From NCBI RefSeq assembly GCF_003097135.1, contig NZ_QEQL01000005.1, positions 186,001-250,000 of the forward strand: DNA of 64,000 nucleotides, written 5' to 3'. This document shows positions 7,639 through 16,470 of this stretch, one piece after another. Below the pieces are notes generated by a model. It saw nothing but the letters and a program-made list of their open reading frames with translations, was not told the origin of the DNA and ran no database searches. A program made the translations under genes and the position numbers. The stretch is from Pseudomonas sp. URIL14HWK12:I12 (GTDB taxonomy: Bacteria > Pseudomonadota > Gammaproteobacteria > Pseudomonadales > Pseudomonadaceae). Position 1 is the stretch's first letter; the number at the start of each line of letters is the position of its first letter.

Positions 7639-7959
7639 ATGATGGGCTTTCTGATGTTCGCTGGATTCGTAGTATTCGCCTTTACGTTCGCCGTCGGCAT
7701 GTGGGCACTCGGCCGGTGGCTGCGAAGCAAAGGTTACGGGCCGCAGCTAGATAAGCTGGATCGGCAGTACACGGCGTTGCAGCTTCGCGTTAGCCCGCTC
7801 GCAATGTCCGCCTCATATCGCATGTTTGTCGGGGCACAGGCTCTGAATCGTATGCCTTTACTGGGTAGCAAGACTAACGCTAACTTGAACCAGCAGGTTT
7901 TGACGGCGATCCAAGCCGCGCGGCAAGCACAGCTGCAGGAAAACCCTGACAATCGTTAA
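7639..7959 (+). CDS. Small membrane protein of trb operon, unknown function
   Basis: A 106-residue protein with one N-terminal membrane segment (residues 3-27) and a basic soluble tail. I do not recognise the family. It starts two bases after the trbL stop, so it belongs to the same transcript, and a terminator follows directly. It may be an assembly partner of TrbL; that is inference from position. Confidence 0.75.
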   Translation: MMGFLMFAGFVVFAFTFAVGMWALGRWLRSKGYGPQLDKLDRQYTALQLRVSPLAMSASYRMFVGAQALNRMPLLGSKTNANLNQQVLTAIQAARQAQLQENPDNR

Positions 7960-7979
7960 TCACTACCCTGCCCTACAGA

Positions 7980-8007
7980 CAACCCCGCCCGAGTGCGGGG
8001 TTTTGTT
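7980..8007 (+). terminator. Rho-independent terminator of the traK-trb operon
   Basis: The stem CCCCGC / GCGGGG with loop CCGAGT is followed by TTTTGTTT. It lies about 20 bases after the last gene of the operon. Confidence 0.88.
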
Positions 8008-8377
8008 TGCATGTCGCACATCAGGAAGGCCTCTGTGCTGCGCTCAGAGCGCTTTTGACACCTTAGGCCTCTCAAGCATTACACCTTCCCTGAAAAGCGG
8101 GTTCGGCGGCTCCCGCGGCGCTTGAAGCAAACTCAAATGAAAAGCCAGCCTGCGGCTATCCCCTTTTGGTGTCCAGCGGCCGCAGGCCAACCTGCAAGGG
8201 GAACCCGAAGAATGTGGAAAAGTCGTACGCCAAGGTCGCTAGCTCTAGTGTCGGCCGAGTGAAGTGCGGCTTACCATTTCCATCTGGATGGTCGCGCAGA
8301 CCGACGGGCTGCGGCTTACACTGAATCGGTCAAGGTATTCGCAACCAACGTGCGGTAATGAAAGGAGCCCACCCGAC
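8008..8377. other. Non-coding stretch with an unexplained hairpin
   Basis: No convincing gene is seen. A 9-bp inverted repeat, GCCTGCGGC at 8148-8156 and GCCGCAGGC at 8179-8187, could fold into a stem with a 22-base loop. It ends before the ribosome site at 8361. Confidence 0.6.
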
Positions 8378-8623
8378 ATGGCCAATATCGAGAACACCTC
8401 TGAACAGCTTAAAGTTCGTATAACCGAGTTGAAGGCGCAGTATCAGCAGCTGCAGGACGATTACGATGATGAAGTCCTCTTGTGCACAGGCTTGCTACGC
8501 GCTCTTGTCAGGGCAGACTATGACTTATGTGAGACGCTGATCAACCACGCTGACTGCTCGGCTGAGCGCAAAGCCGACGCACTGCAATACATCGCCGATT
8601 ATCTCGGCATGGCTTCGTCTTAG
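8378..8623 (+). CDS. Hypothetical 81-residue coiled-coil protein
   Basis: The protein starts MANIENTSEQLKVRITELK and is helical, with a predicted coiled coil in residues 7-31 and an acidic YDDE stretch. I do not recognise a family. The ATG at 8378 has a strong AAAGGAG ribosome site ten bases upstream; the longer frame from 8264 has no such support. It lies just before the repeat region that resembles a plasmid origin, so it may be a plasmid accessory gene. Confidence 0.6.
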   Translation: MANIENTSEQLKVRITELKAQYQQLQDDYDDEVLLCTGLLRALVRADYDLCETLINHADCSAERKADALQYIADYLGMASS

Positions 8624-8709
8624 ATCAAAAGCAGGGTATCAAAATCAAGAGGTTCGGCTGAGCCGCTGAGCCGCTGCGCCACTGCTTCCAGGCAGGCTTC
8701 GAGATTAGT

Positions 8710-8924
8710 AATACGCACGGACATGGGACAGCCCTCAGTTACACCATTACTAAACCGGTCAAACCTCCGAATCAATGCGAACGAGACGACGTCAACAGCT
8801 TGGGGCTTGGCCATCAGTAATACGCACGGACTTGTCTCACCCTCTTCTATTCGGACACCCTTACAATACGCATGGACCTTGAACATCTATCATACGAAGG
8901 TTGGCAACCATCAATACGCATAGA
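8710..8924 (+). repeat. Four dispersed copies of AATACGCAYRGA
   Basis: Copies lie at 8710-8721 and 8819-8830 (AATACGCACGGA), 8865-8876 (AATACGCATGGA) and 8913-8924 (AATACGCATAGA), all in the same direction, with spacings of 109, 46 and 48. They overlap a minus-strand open frame that I do not accept as a gene. They may be protein-binding sites of the origin or partition system. Confidence 0.8.
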
Positions 8925-9047
8925 TTTTTGCCAGTTCTTTGCCAAAACACTTTTTAAGCGCACTGACCCTGACACTCCCTTTGGTGCCCATCCTCTTACA
9001 GGTTATTTATAGGACTTTATCTAGAGGATAATCCTACAGGTTTAGGG

Positions 9048-9133
9048 GGGGGCCGATTTCACGTTATTTAGGGGTCTGATTTCACGTAAGAAATGGGGTC
9101 CGATTTCACGTCGTTAAGGGGTCCGATTTCACG
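9048..9133 (+). repeat. Four tandem iterons GGGGTCCGATTTCACG
   Basis: Copies start at 9048 (GGGGGCCGATTTCACG), 9071 (GGGGTCTGATTTCACG), 9095 and 9118 (both GGGGTCCGATTTCACG), spaced 23, 24 and 23 bp, about two helical turns. This is the layout of RepA-binding iterons. A fifth copy with one changed position is at 19036-19051 beside repA. Confidence 0.9.
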
Positions 9134-9229
9134 CATGCAACCTACCAAAGGCCAAGGCTTATGAGCTCCCGATACGGATAATTTTCTTCCGTATAGCAGC
9201 GTGGGTAATTGCAGCGACTTGACCACCTA

Positions 9230-9289
9230 TTTGCATTCGACTTGACCAACACGCTGCGTGTCTTTGACCGGCAGACGTCGGCCAAAAGC
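9230..9289 (+). repeat. Left inverted repeat of cargo
   Basis: The first 20 bases (to 9249) match the reverse complement of 18903-18922 with one difference; 9254-9289 match the reverse complement of 18840-18875 with few differences. The right copy has about 27 extra bases between the blocks. Confidence 0.75.
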
Positions 9290-9384
9290 TGCCTGTTGCG
9301 ACAGTCCGCTTTGGGTTGTGGATTCAACCGGTCGATGCAACCTCCTGCATCGGTTTGCGCCGTACCGGCCCGCGGACGCCGACT

Positions 9385-9723
9385 TCAACCACTCTGTATC
9401 AGCCTCAGCGTAGGCTTGGTGGGTTCTTGGAGCGCTGCTCTCGCCGCGGCCTTCATTGCGTACACCTCGATGCGCTGGCCAGCCGCCGCGAGACACTCTG
9501 TTACGGCAGCAACGACATGTCTTTGTAAATCAAGATCCTTGTGGGATGCGCGACCACATTCAAGTGTCGATACTTCGTCGAGAAGAATTTGGGTCACACG
9601 TTTCCAGCTGCGGAGGTCATCTGCGCAGCAGCAGGAATAGTAGTCACTGAGTTTATCGTATAGGTTTTTGTAACGCTGGCGAAACTCACTGACCTTTACC
9701 GTATTTGGATTAGATTGCGTCAT
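9385..9723 (-). CDS. Hypothetical 112-residue protein
   Basis: The start at ATG 9723 (MTQSNPNTVKVSEFRQRYKN) has a strong AAGGAG site six bases upstream. The product is helical, with a cysteine run (YSCCCADD) near residue 33, and has no family that I recognise. It lies just inside the left end of the cargo and points towards the iterons. Confidence 0.55.
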   Translation of the reverse strand: MTQSNPNTVKVSEFRQRYKNLYDKLSDYYSCCCADDLRSWKRVTQILLDEVSTLECGRASHKDLDLQRHVVAAVTECLAAAGQRIEVYAMKAAARAALQEPTKPTLRLIQSG

Positions 9724-9902
9724 GATCAACTCCTTTTCGGTCAGTCGTTGAGCGATTCATTACGTTGTTTTCGATCTGCCCTTCTGCCCTTCTGCCATCT
9801 GCTCAGCAGCATTGGCTGCTTCGATCCGGCTATTGTGGCTTGGTCTGATACACCCGAGGGATAGCCCCCAGCAGCTCCAACCCATTTTTAATTTGAAAAC
9901 AT

Positions 9903-10466
9903 TTATGGTTCATCAAATGGGAGCGGTGTATTGCTATCTCGGCGAACGGCGAAGACGTTCAGTGTCATCGCCACTAGTGCGTAATAACCGAAGACCCCAA
10001 TGAGTTCGACGACAGCCGGCTCACCAAACGCTTTAACAGCGTCGGCGTAAAGCAGATCATCTATACGCCGGGTCTCGTAAAGCGACTTGCCCACTCGATA
10101 CACCAACAGTTCATCTGTTCGGGTGAAAGGTGGGAAAATCTGTTGATGCAGCGCCGAGATGATCTGATCAGCTAGGCCGGCAGAACGGGCGATGGGTTCA
10201 TGAATCTGCCACTCCGCTTGGGATTGCCACCATGCCGCGGTAAACAGGATTGCCAGCTCGGTCAAACGCAGCTCCAGTCGCGTGCCATAACGGCAAAATG
10301 CGCCCAATCGCTGTGCGTGGTTGGCCAGTTCGGGACTATGAATCCAGGCCAGAAAGGGCCCGTCCAGGTTGCCTCGCGGGCCGTTGAGTATTTCGTTGAG
10401 AACGGCGCGCTGGGCGTCATCCATCTGTGCTTCGTCCAGGGATGTCAGGCGCGATTGAATAGCCAT
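9903..10466 (-). CDS. Carboxymuconolactone decarboxylase-like protein
   Basis: A 187-residue protein with the fold pattern of the CMD/AhpD-like family: LELRLTELAILFTAAWWQSQAEWQIHEPIA corresponds to the E-x-WxxH region of these proteins. The CxxC pair used by AhpD peroxidases is absent, so a decarboxylase or lactone-acting role is more likely than peroxidase. It starts 12 bases after the aminotransferase stop and is surely co-transcribed with it. Confidence 0.78.
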   Translation of the reverse strand: MAIQSRLTSLDEAQMDDAQRAVLNEILNGPRGNLDGPFLAWIHSPELANHAQRLGAFCRYGTRLELRLTELAILFTAAWWQSQAEWQIHEPIARSAGLADQIISALHQQIFPPFTRTDELLVYRVGKSLYETRRIDDLLYADAVKAFGEPAVVELIGVFGYYALVAMTLNVFAVRRDSNTPLPFDEP

Positions 10467-10478
10467 GGCGATAATTCC

Positions 10479-11807
10479 TCAGAGATCTTTTAGCGTGATG
10501 TCCACAGCGCTCAGGAGCTTGTCGGCGATCTCATCCAAATGATGATCCTCGAGGATAAATGGCGGGGCCAAGAGGATGTGATCACCGTACTGACCGTCGA
10601 CGGTTCCACCCATTGGGTAACACATCAGTCCTTGCGCCATGGCGGCTTTCTTGAGTCTGGCATGCAGTTTCAGCGCTGGATCGAACGGCGCCTTGCTGTC
10701 GCGATCAGCCACCAGTTCAATGCCCTGGAACAAGCCACGTCCCCGAATGTCACCCACATGGGGATGGTTGCCCAACTGGTCGAGCAGCCGTGTGCGCAAC
10801 CCCTCGCCCAGTTGATTGACGCAAGCCAGCAAGTTGCGCGACTCGATGACCTGCTGCACCGCCAGCGCGGCCGCGCATGCCGTGGCATGGCCGATGTAGG
10901 TATGGCCATGTTGAAAGAATCCCGAGCCATGGGCGATGGCGTCGCGGATTTTCTTGCTCACCAGCGTCGCGCCGATCGGCTGGTAGCCCGCGCCCAACCC
11001 TTTGGCGATGGTGATCAGGTCCGCGGTAATCCCTTCCTGTTCCGCAGCGAACAAAGTCCCGGTCCGGCCCATGCCGCACATGACTTCATCCAGAATCAAC
11101 AAAATGCCGTGGCGGTCGCACACCTCGCGGACTCGCTTGAAATAGCCAGGCACTGCAGCGACCGCGCCCAAGGTCGCGCCCACCACGGGCTCGGCCACGA
11201 ATGCCATGACGTTCTCGGCACCCAGGCGCAGGATCTCATCTTCAAGTTCGGCTGCCAGGCGCATACCCATCGCCTCGGCAGTTTCGCCGGTTTTTTGCTC
11301 GCGGTAGGCGTAGCAAGGGCTGACATGACTCACGTTAATCAGCAGCGGCTCGAACTGCTTGCGCCGCCATTCGTTGCCACCCGTGGCGAGCGCACCGAGC
11401 GTATTACCGTGGTAACTCTGTCGGCGGGCGATCAGGTGCTTGCGCTGCGGCTGGCCTATCTCGATGAAATACTGGCGAGCCAGTTTCAATGCCGCTTCCA
11501 CGGCTTCGGAGCCACCGGAGACGAAGTACACCGACTCAATCCCTTCAGGTGCCCGCGCTACCAGGAAATCCGCCAGGTCCTCCATCACTTGAGTGGTGAA
11601 GAATGACGTGTGCGCATAGGCCAGTTGACCGACCTGGTTGCGGATGGCTTCGATCACTTCGGGATCGCTATGGCCAAGGCACGACACGGCAGCACCGCCG
11701 CTGGCGTCCAGGTAGCGACGACCTGTGCTGTCGATCAAATAGGGTCCATCGCCTTTAACGGCCGTTGGATAACTTTGTGTAAGGCTGCGATGAAAGACGT
11801 GACTCAT
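10479..11807 (-). CDS. Class III (omega) aminotransferase
   Basis: A 442-residue PLP enzyme of aminotransferase class III. Visible features are VSGGSEAVEAALKLAR (cofactor phosphate site, residues 97-111), LILDEVMCGMGRTG with D240, and ITIAKGLGAGYQP with the Schiff-base lysine K269. Members use beta-alanine, GABA, putrescine, taurine or other omega-amines, and the substrate cannot be read from the sequence. It is divergent from the transporter gene glnH across a 358-bp regulatory region, and is followed by the CMD-like gene. Confidence 0.9.
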   Translation of the reverse strand: MSHVFHRSLTQSYPTAVKGDGPYLIDSTGRRYLDASGGAAVSCLGHSDPEVIEAIRNQVGQLAYAHTSFFTTQVMEDLADFLVARAPEGIESVYFVSGGSEAVEAALKLARQYFIEIGQPQRKHLIARRQSYHGNTLGALATGGNEWRRKQFEPLLINVSHVSPCYAYREQKTGETAEAMGMRLAAELEDEILRLGAENVMAFVAEPVVGATLGAVAAVPGYFKRVREVCDRHGILLILDEVMCGMGRTGTLFAAEQEGITADLITIAKGLGAGYQPIGATLVSKKIRDAIAHGSGFFQHGHTYIGHATACAAALAVQQVIESRNLLACVNQLGEGLRTRLLDQLGNHPHVGDIRGRGLFQGIELVADRDSKAPFDPALKLHARLKKAAMAQGLMCYPMGGTVDGQYGDHILLAPPFILEDHHLDEIADKLLSAVDITLKDL

Positions 11808-11819
11808 GATCCCCTCCGG

Positions 11820-12010
11820 GTTATTTCACGCAAATAATATGTGCATAAATTTCAATTGCAATATTTTTTTGCGCTCGCGAATCACGTCCTTCACTGCCGA
11901 CAAAGCTCATACTCCCTGTAATCATGGGAAAACAACGCCAATCCAGGGCAAAATTTGAATGCAAAATTTATTTGCATTTATATTTTTTGCACGTATATTT
12001 TGCATCAAAG
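11820..12010. promoter_or_regulatory. Divergent promoter region with repeated TTGCA operator half-sites
   Basis: The AT-rich gap between aminotransferase and glnH contains AATGCAAA-N5-TTTGCATT (11958-11978), an exact palindrome, and further TGCA/TTGCA half-sites at about 11843, 11857, 11988 and 11999. Spaced palindromes of this AT-rich kind are usual operators for RpiR-type regulators. The RpiR gene at 15556 is the obvious candidate. Confidence 0.65.
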
Positions 12011-12165
12011 CATACGTTTCGTGCGCCTCCTCTCCAGGTGGCTAGCCGGGCTATAACAAAAACAGTGGAGTGAATCGCCTTGGATCACTCGAAAAACAAA
12101 CTGCCGCTACCCCAACCGCCCCGGGCTCGCCCTGGGGTTTGTACTCACCTGAAGAGAAAACACGC

Positions 12166-12909
12166 ATGAGAAACCTTCTGAAGGCATCACTGGCTGTAAT
12201 GGCACTGGTCGGAGCATCGGGCTGCTTTGCCGCTGGCAAGGAACTGCTCGTGGCAACAGACACGGCGTTCGTACCTTTCGAGTTCAAACAGGGCAACGAA
12301 TACGTCGGTTTCGATATCGACCTGTGGGCAGCGATCGCCAAGGAAATGGGCGTCACTTACAAGCTCAAACCGATGGATTTCAACGGTATCATTCCCGCCC
12401 TGCAGACCCACAACGTCGACGTGGCGCTGGCCGGCATCACCATCAAGGAAGAGCGCAAACAGGCCATCGATTTCAGCGACGGTTACTACGACAGCGGTTT
12501 CCTGCTGATGGTCAAAAGCGACAATGACGCGATCAAGGGGGAAGCGGATATCGCCGGCAAGACCCTGGCGGTGAAAAGCGGTACCTCGGCAGCCGACTAT
12601 GCCAAGGCCAATTTGAAGGCCAGCGATCTGCGACAGTTCCCCAATATCGACAATGCCTATCTGGAACTGCGCACCGGCCGCGTCGACGCCGCCATGCACG
12701 ACACGCCAAACGTTTTGTACTACATCAAGACGGCGGGTGAAGGCCAGGTCAAAGCCGTCGGCCAACAGATGATGGCCCAGCAATATGGCATTGCGTTTCC
12801 CAAGGGCAGCGAGTTGCGCGAACAGGTCAATGCGGCATTGAAGAAGGTCCGTGACAACGGCACCTATGCGCAGATCTATCGCAAGTGGTTCGGTACCGAT
12901 CCGCAGTAA
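12166..12909 (+). CDS. Polar amino acid ABC transporter, substrate-binding protein (GlnH type)
   Basis: A 247-residue periplasmic binding protein of family 3. It has a signal peptide (residues 1-22, then AAGKELLVATDTAFVPFEF) and the typical YVGFDIDLWAAIAKEMG and GITIKEERKQAIDFSDGYYDSG stretches; ligand-contact Asp and Arg residues typical of amino acid binders are present. The start at 12166 follows a weak GAAGAG. It is the first gene of a transporter operon with the permease and ATPase. The specificity (glutamine or related) is not resolved. Confidence 0.9.
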   Translation: MRNLLKASLAVMALVGASGCFAAGKELLVATDTAFVPFEFKQGNEYVGFDIDLWAAIAKEMGVTYKLKPMDFNGIIPALQTHNVDVALAGITIKEERKQAIDFSDGYYDSGFLLMVKSDNDAIKGEADIAGKTLAVKSGTSAADYAKANLKASDLRQFPNIDNAYLELRTGRVDAAMHDTPNVLYYIKTAGEGQVKAVGQQMMAQQYGIAFPKGSELREQVNAALKKVRDNGTYAQIYRKWFGTDPQ

Positions 12910-12941
12910 CTCCTACCCTTCATTAAAAAAGAGAATTCAGC

Positions 12942-13598
12942 ATGCATTTCCAATGGAGCGCCATCTGGGATGCGCTGCCGGTACTGCTCGAGGGCGCCAA
13001 GCTGACCTTGTGGATCTCGATCCTGGGTCTGATCGGTGGCGCCATCATCGGCGTAGTCGCGGGTTTCGCCCGCGCCTACGGCGGTTTTCTCAGCAGCCGT
13101 GTTGCGCTCGTTTTCATCGAACTGATTCGTGGCACTCCAATCATGGTGCAGGTGATGTTCATCTACTTCGCCTTGCCGATGATGGTGCCAGTGCGCATCG
13201 ACCCGTTCAGCGCGGCGGTGGTAACCATCATGCTCAACTCCGGCGCCTACATTGCCGAAATCACCCGTGGTGCGGTGCTGTCGATCAACCGCGGATTTCG
13301 CGAAGCCGGGCTGGCGCTGGGCTTATCAGGCAGAGACACGTTGCGCTACGTCATTGCACCGCTGGCCTTCCGGCGGATGATCCCGGCGCTGGGCAACCAG
13401 TGGATTGTCAGCATCAAGGACACGTCACTGTTCATTGTCATTGGTGTCGCTGAACTGACCCGCCAGGGGCAGGAAATCATTGCCGGTAATTTCCGCGCGA
13501 TGGAAATCTGGTCGGCTGTGGCCATCATCTATTTGATCATTACCCTGGTATTGAGTTACGTGCTGCGGCGCATGGAATCGAGGTTGAAAATCCTATGA
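12942..13598 (+). CDS. Polar amino acid ABC transporter, permease (GlnP type)
   Basis: A 218-residue inner-membrane permease with five hydrophobic segments. It has the HisM/GlnP family EAA loop NRGFREAGLALGLSG, followed by the coupling helix region. Its stop overlaps the start of the ATPase gene as ATGA. The protein is of full family length (about 215-225). Confidence 0.92.
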   Translation: MHFQWSAIWDALPVLLEGAKLTLWISILGLIGGAIIGVVAGFARAYGGFLSSRVALVFIELIRGTPIMVQVMFIYFALPMMVPVRIDPFSAAVVTIMLNSGAYIAEITRGAVLSINRGFREAGLALGLSGRDTLRYVIAPLAFRRMIPALGNQWIVSIKDTSLFIVIGVAELTRQGQEIIAGNFRAMEIWSAVAIIYLIITLVLSYVLRRMESRLKIL

Positions 13599-14317
13599 TC
13601 GAGTTCAAAGGTGTCTCCAAGCACTTTGGCAGTACTCAAGTGCTGCATGACATCAACCTGAAGATCTCCAGCGGTGAAGTGGTCGTGATCATTGGCCCGT
13701 CTGGATCAGGCAAGTCGACGCTGTTGCGCTGCATCAACAAGCTCGAAGAGATTACCGCGGGCCAGTTGATCGTCGATGGACTGGAGGTCAATAACCCCAA
13801 GGTCGATGAGCGACTGATTCGCCAGGAAGCCGGAATGGTTTTCCAACAGTTTCACCTGTTCCCACAGATGACCGCACTGCAGAACGTGGCCTTCGGCCCG
13901 GTGCGGGTGCGTGGCGCCAGCCGTGCGGAAGCCGAGACGATCGCCGCCGGGCTTCTGGCAAAAGTCGGCCTGGCCGAGCGGGCCAATCACTACCCTTCCG
14001 AATTGTCCGGTGGTCAGCAACAGCGAGTGGCAATTGCCCGTGCGCTAGCGGTCAAGCCCAAGCTGATGCTGTTCGACGAGCCGACGTCGGCACTGGACCC
14101 CGAGTTGCGTCATGAAGTGCTCACCGTCATGAAGTCACTTGCCGAGGAAGGCATGACCATGGTGATCGTCACCCATGAAGTGGACTTTGCCCGCAAGGTG
14201 GCCACTCGACTCATCTTTATCGACAAGGGACGTATCGCTGAGGACGGGCCACCCGCCACGTTGATCGCAAACCCTCCCAGCCCGCGCCTGCGGGAATTTC
14301 TACAGCACGTATCCTGA
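13595..14317 (+). CDS. Polar amino acid ABC transporter, ATP-binding protein (GlnQ type)
   Basis: A 240-residue ABC ATPase. Walker A is GPSGSGKST (residues 34-42), the signature is LSGGQQQRVAIARAL, and Walker B is LMLFDEPTSALDP, followed by the H-loop VTHEVDFA. All nucleotide-binding motifs are intact. The start overlaps the permease stop by four bases, and the C45-family gene follows after nine. Confidence 0.95.
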   Translation: MIEFKGVSKHFGSTQVLHDINLKISSGEVVVIIGPSGSGKSTLLRCINKLEEITAGQLIVDGLEVNNPKVDERLIRQEAGMVFQQFHLFPQMTALQNVAFGPVRVRGASRAEAETIAAGLLAKVGLAERANHYPSELSGGQQQRVAIARALAVKPKLMLFDEPTSALDPELRHEVLTVMKSLAEEGMTMVIVTHEVDFARKVATRLIFIDKGRIAEDGPPATLIANPPSPRLREFLQHVS

Positions 14318-14326
14318 GGAGACGTC

Positions 14327-15376
14327 ATGACGTTGTCCCAAATTCATCTTGAAGGCGACGCGCACGCAATAGGTCATGGCCTTGGTGTCTTCGGTCGTGA
14401 TGCAGTGCATCAGCACCTGCGCCCAATGGCACTCTGGCAACACCTGGTTTCGCTGGCGCAAACGCCAGCAGCCGTGCAGATGCGTCAAGCGGTTCAATCA
14501 GCGTTCCCTCGTTATTGGCGGGAAATCGAAGGACTGGCGGCCGGCCTGCAACTGCCGTTTGATGAAGTGTTCATGTGGAATTGCCGGGGTGACTTCGTTC
14601 ATCAGCAAAGCGTTGATGGCTGCACCACGGTGTTTGGTCCTGCCGATGGCGGCACGCTGATTGCTCACAATGAGGATGGTCTGCCAAAACTCAGGGGAAG
14701 CTGCGCATTCGCCTATGTCAAACCCGAGTCAGGCCTGGCGTTCAGCAGTTTTGTCTATCCGGGCTCTTTGCCTGGACACACTCTGGCCGTCAACGAGCGC
14801 GGGCTGGTGGCGACCGTCAACAACATTCGCCCATCCAGTATTCCAGCCGGTATCCCTCGACAGATTCTGGGCCGCGCAACGCTTGACGCCCGGACACTGC
14901 AAGAAGCGATTGCGACGGTGGCCCGCCCCGACCGCGCCGGTTCGTTTCACCACACGTTCGGCCAGGTCGGGAGCAATCGGGTCGTGAGTGTGGAGGCAAG
15001 CGCCGAAGGTTGTGCCATCAGAGAAGTGCGTCGACCGGGCGGGCATTCGAATCACTTGATCGCGCCGTCGCTGATCCGGGTCAATCAACGCATCACCGCC
15101 AGTTCGGGTGCCCGGCAACGATGCGTTGACCAGCAACTGCAGCAAGTACCTGGCGATCTGGATGCCGACTTGTCTCTGGGAATTCTGCGCGACACTTCGG
15201 GCGGACACCTGCCCGTATACCGCACTGCCGCCGATGATCCGGACGATGAAAACACCTTGGCTACCGGGGTTTTCCTGATCAGCGCCAGCGCTGTAAAGTG
15301 GCGGGTTTATACGAAACCAGACACCGGCCGACCCGATATTGAGGGCGTGGTACTCAACCCTCTCGGCCAAAGTTAG
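14327..15376 (+). CDS. C45-family acyltransferase/amidase (IAT-like)
   Basis: A 349-residue protein of the C45 Ntn-hydrolase family, known from penicillin acyltransferase, which hydrolyses or transfers N-acyl groups after self-cleavage. The expected nucleophile is C99 in SVDGCTTVFG, followed by GTLIAHNEDG, and the later VSVEASAEG segment also fits. A GAGGAGA site precedes the ATG at 14327. It lies nine bases after the ATPase gene, so import and deacylation are probably coupled: the cluster may process an N-acylated amino compound. Confidence 0.85.
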   Translation: MTLSQIHLEGDAHAIGHGLGVFGRDAVHQHLRPMALWQHLVSLAQTPAAVQMRQAVQSAFPRYWREIEGLAAGLQLPFDEVFMWNCRGDFVHQQSVDGCTTVFGPADGGTLIAHNEDGLPKLRGSCAFAYVKPESGLAFSSFVYPGSLPGHTLAVNERGLVATVNNIRPSSIPAGIPRQILGRATLDARTLQEAIATVARPDRAGSFHHTFGQVGSNRVVSVEASAEGCAIREVRRPGGHSNHLIAPSLIRVNQRITASSGARQRCVDQQLQQVPGDLDADLSLGILRDTSGGHLPVYRTAADDPDDENTLATGVFLISASAVKWRVYTKPDTGRPDIEGVVLNPLGQS

Positions 15377-15393
15377 GGCAATGAGCAAACAGG

Positions 15394-15425
15394 GATGCCC
15401 CGGAGAAAAGCTGTCCCGGGGCATT
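15394..15425. terminator. Hairpin between C45 gene and rpiR-type gene
   Basis: ATGCCCCGG (15395-15403) and CCGGGGCAT (15416-15424) form a 9-bp stem. It follows the C45 gene by 18 bases. A T tract is lacking, so termination is uncertain. Confidence 0.45.
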
Positions 15426-15555
15426 CTGATGAAAACCACGCCAAGGGTAGTCTTCCCGATTACCCTTGGCGCAGTAGAATGGCCAGTTTTTACGCGTCGC
15501 AGCACCGATTTCCCAAGCACACAAGGTCGAGTGGCGACCGCCCAACAGCTTATGG

Positions 15556-16470
15556 ATGCCCCTGATGACTATTGCCCCGGCAGAATTACCTGACACTTTG
15601 CGTGGCCTCAAGCAATTGCTCGAAGCCATCGAACGGCGCGAGGTGGATATCGCCTTGGGCAGCAGTTCAAGACGCGTACTCATGGCGCTTATCGAATCGC
15701 CGCAACGCACCGCCGTGTCATCGATCAGTGAGCTGGCAGAGCAACTGGACGTCAATGCCTCGACGCTATCCCGGCTGGCACAACGTCTGGGCTATGGTGG
15801 CTTCAGCAAATTGCAGGATGTTTTTCGCCGGGAGATCTCCGAGGGCAAGCATTTCTACAGTGACCAGGCCTCGCGACTGGTGGTCAATGCGGGTGACAAG
15901 GACATCCTCAATCAGCTGACTCGCCTGGGTCGCCAGGAAAGCGCAAACATCGCCAGCATGATCGAGCAGGTCGATCCCGACGTGTTCGTCCAGACCGTCG
16001 AATTGCTGGCTAGGGCCCACCGGGTACGGATCCACGGTATGCGCCAATTTAATTCGCTGGCGCTCTTCATGTCCTACGGCCTGGGCATGTTGCGCCCGGA
16101 TGTGACGGCGCTCGATTCCAGTCGCCAAGGCGTGGCGGATGCCTTGGCGCAACTGGATGAAGGCGATGTACTGGTGGTTTCCAGCTGCTTCCCCTATACC
16201 CCCAGCGTACTCGCCACCGCCGAAGTGGCGGCGCGCCACGGGATCAGAGTCATTGCGCTGACGGATTCGTCCAGCTCGCCGCTGGCCAAGGTTGCATTGC
16301 ACAGCTTCTTTGTGCCCAATCACAGTCTGTTTTTCAGCAACAGCATGTGCGCCTTCATGTTGCTGGCGCAGGCGTTGTTGAGTGCCGTTGCCAGCAAACT
16401 GGGTGAGGCGTCCGTTTCAGCGTTGAAACATCGTGAAAGCCTAATCGACGAACTTAACGCTTCGCTGTAA
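15556..16470 (+). CDS. RpiR/MurR-family transcriptional regulator
   Basis: A 304-residue regulator with an N-terminal RpiR helix-turn-helix (about residues 20-90; ISELAEQLDVNASTLSRLAQ) and a C-terminal SIS sugar/amino-compound-binding domain (about 130-275; VRIHGMRQFNSLALFM and VLVVSSCFPYTPS). It is the last gene of the cargo's plus-strand cluster and the likely regulator of both divergent operons. Start choice between 15556 and 15565 is uncertain because no clear ribosome site is present. Confidence 0.9.
   Translation: MPLMTIAPAELPDTLRGLKQLLEAIERREVDIALGSSSRRVLMALIESPQRTAVSSISELAEQLDVNASTLSRLAQRLGYGGFSKLQDVFRREISEGKHFYSDQASRLVVNAGDKDILNQLTRLGRQESANIASMIEQVDPDVFVQTVELLARAHRVRIHGMRQFNSLALFMSYGLGMLRPDVTALDSSRQGVADALAQLDEGDVLVVSSCFPYTPSVLATAEVAARHGIRVIALTDSSSSPLAKVALHSFFVPNHSLFFSNSMCAFMLLAQALLSAVASKLGEASVSALKHRESLIDELNASL

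Larger units (their letters stand above)
8624..9384. other. oriV: Putative plasmid origin region with two repeat families
   Basis: Seven hundred and sixty bases without a convincing gene. It holds four copies of a 12-bp repeat (8710-8924), an AT-rich patch (9000-9040), four tandem iteron-like copies (9048-9133), and the left end of the cargo. Iterons beside AT-rich DNA are typical of theta-replicating plasmid origins. The matching RepA gene is 10 kb away. Confidence 0.6.

Noticed and set aside
8620..8886. 88-codon frame on the minus strand across the AATACGCAYRGA repeats
   Set aside because: The repeats fall in different frames and account for the sequence pattern; the ribosome site is weak and no family resemblance is seen.
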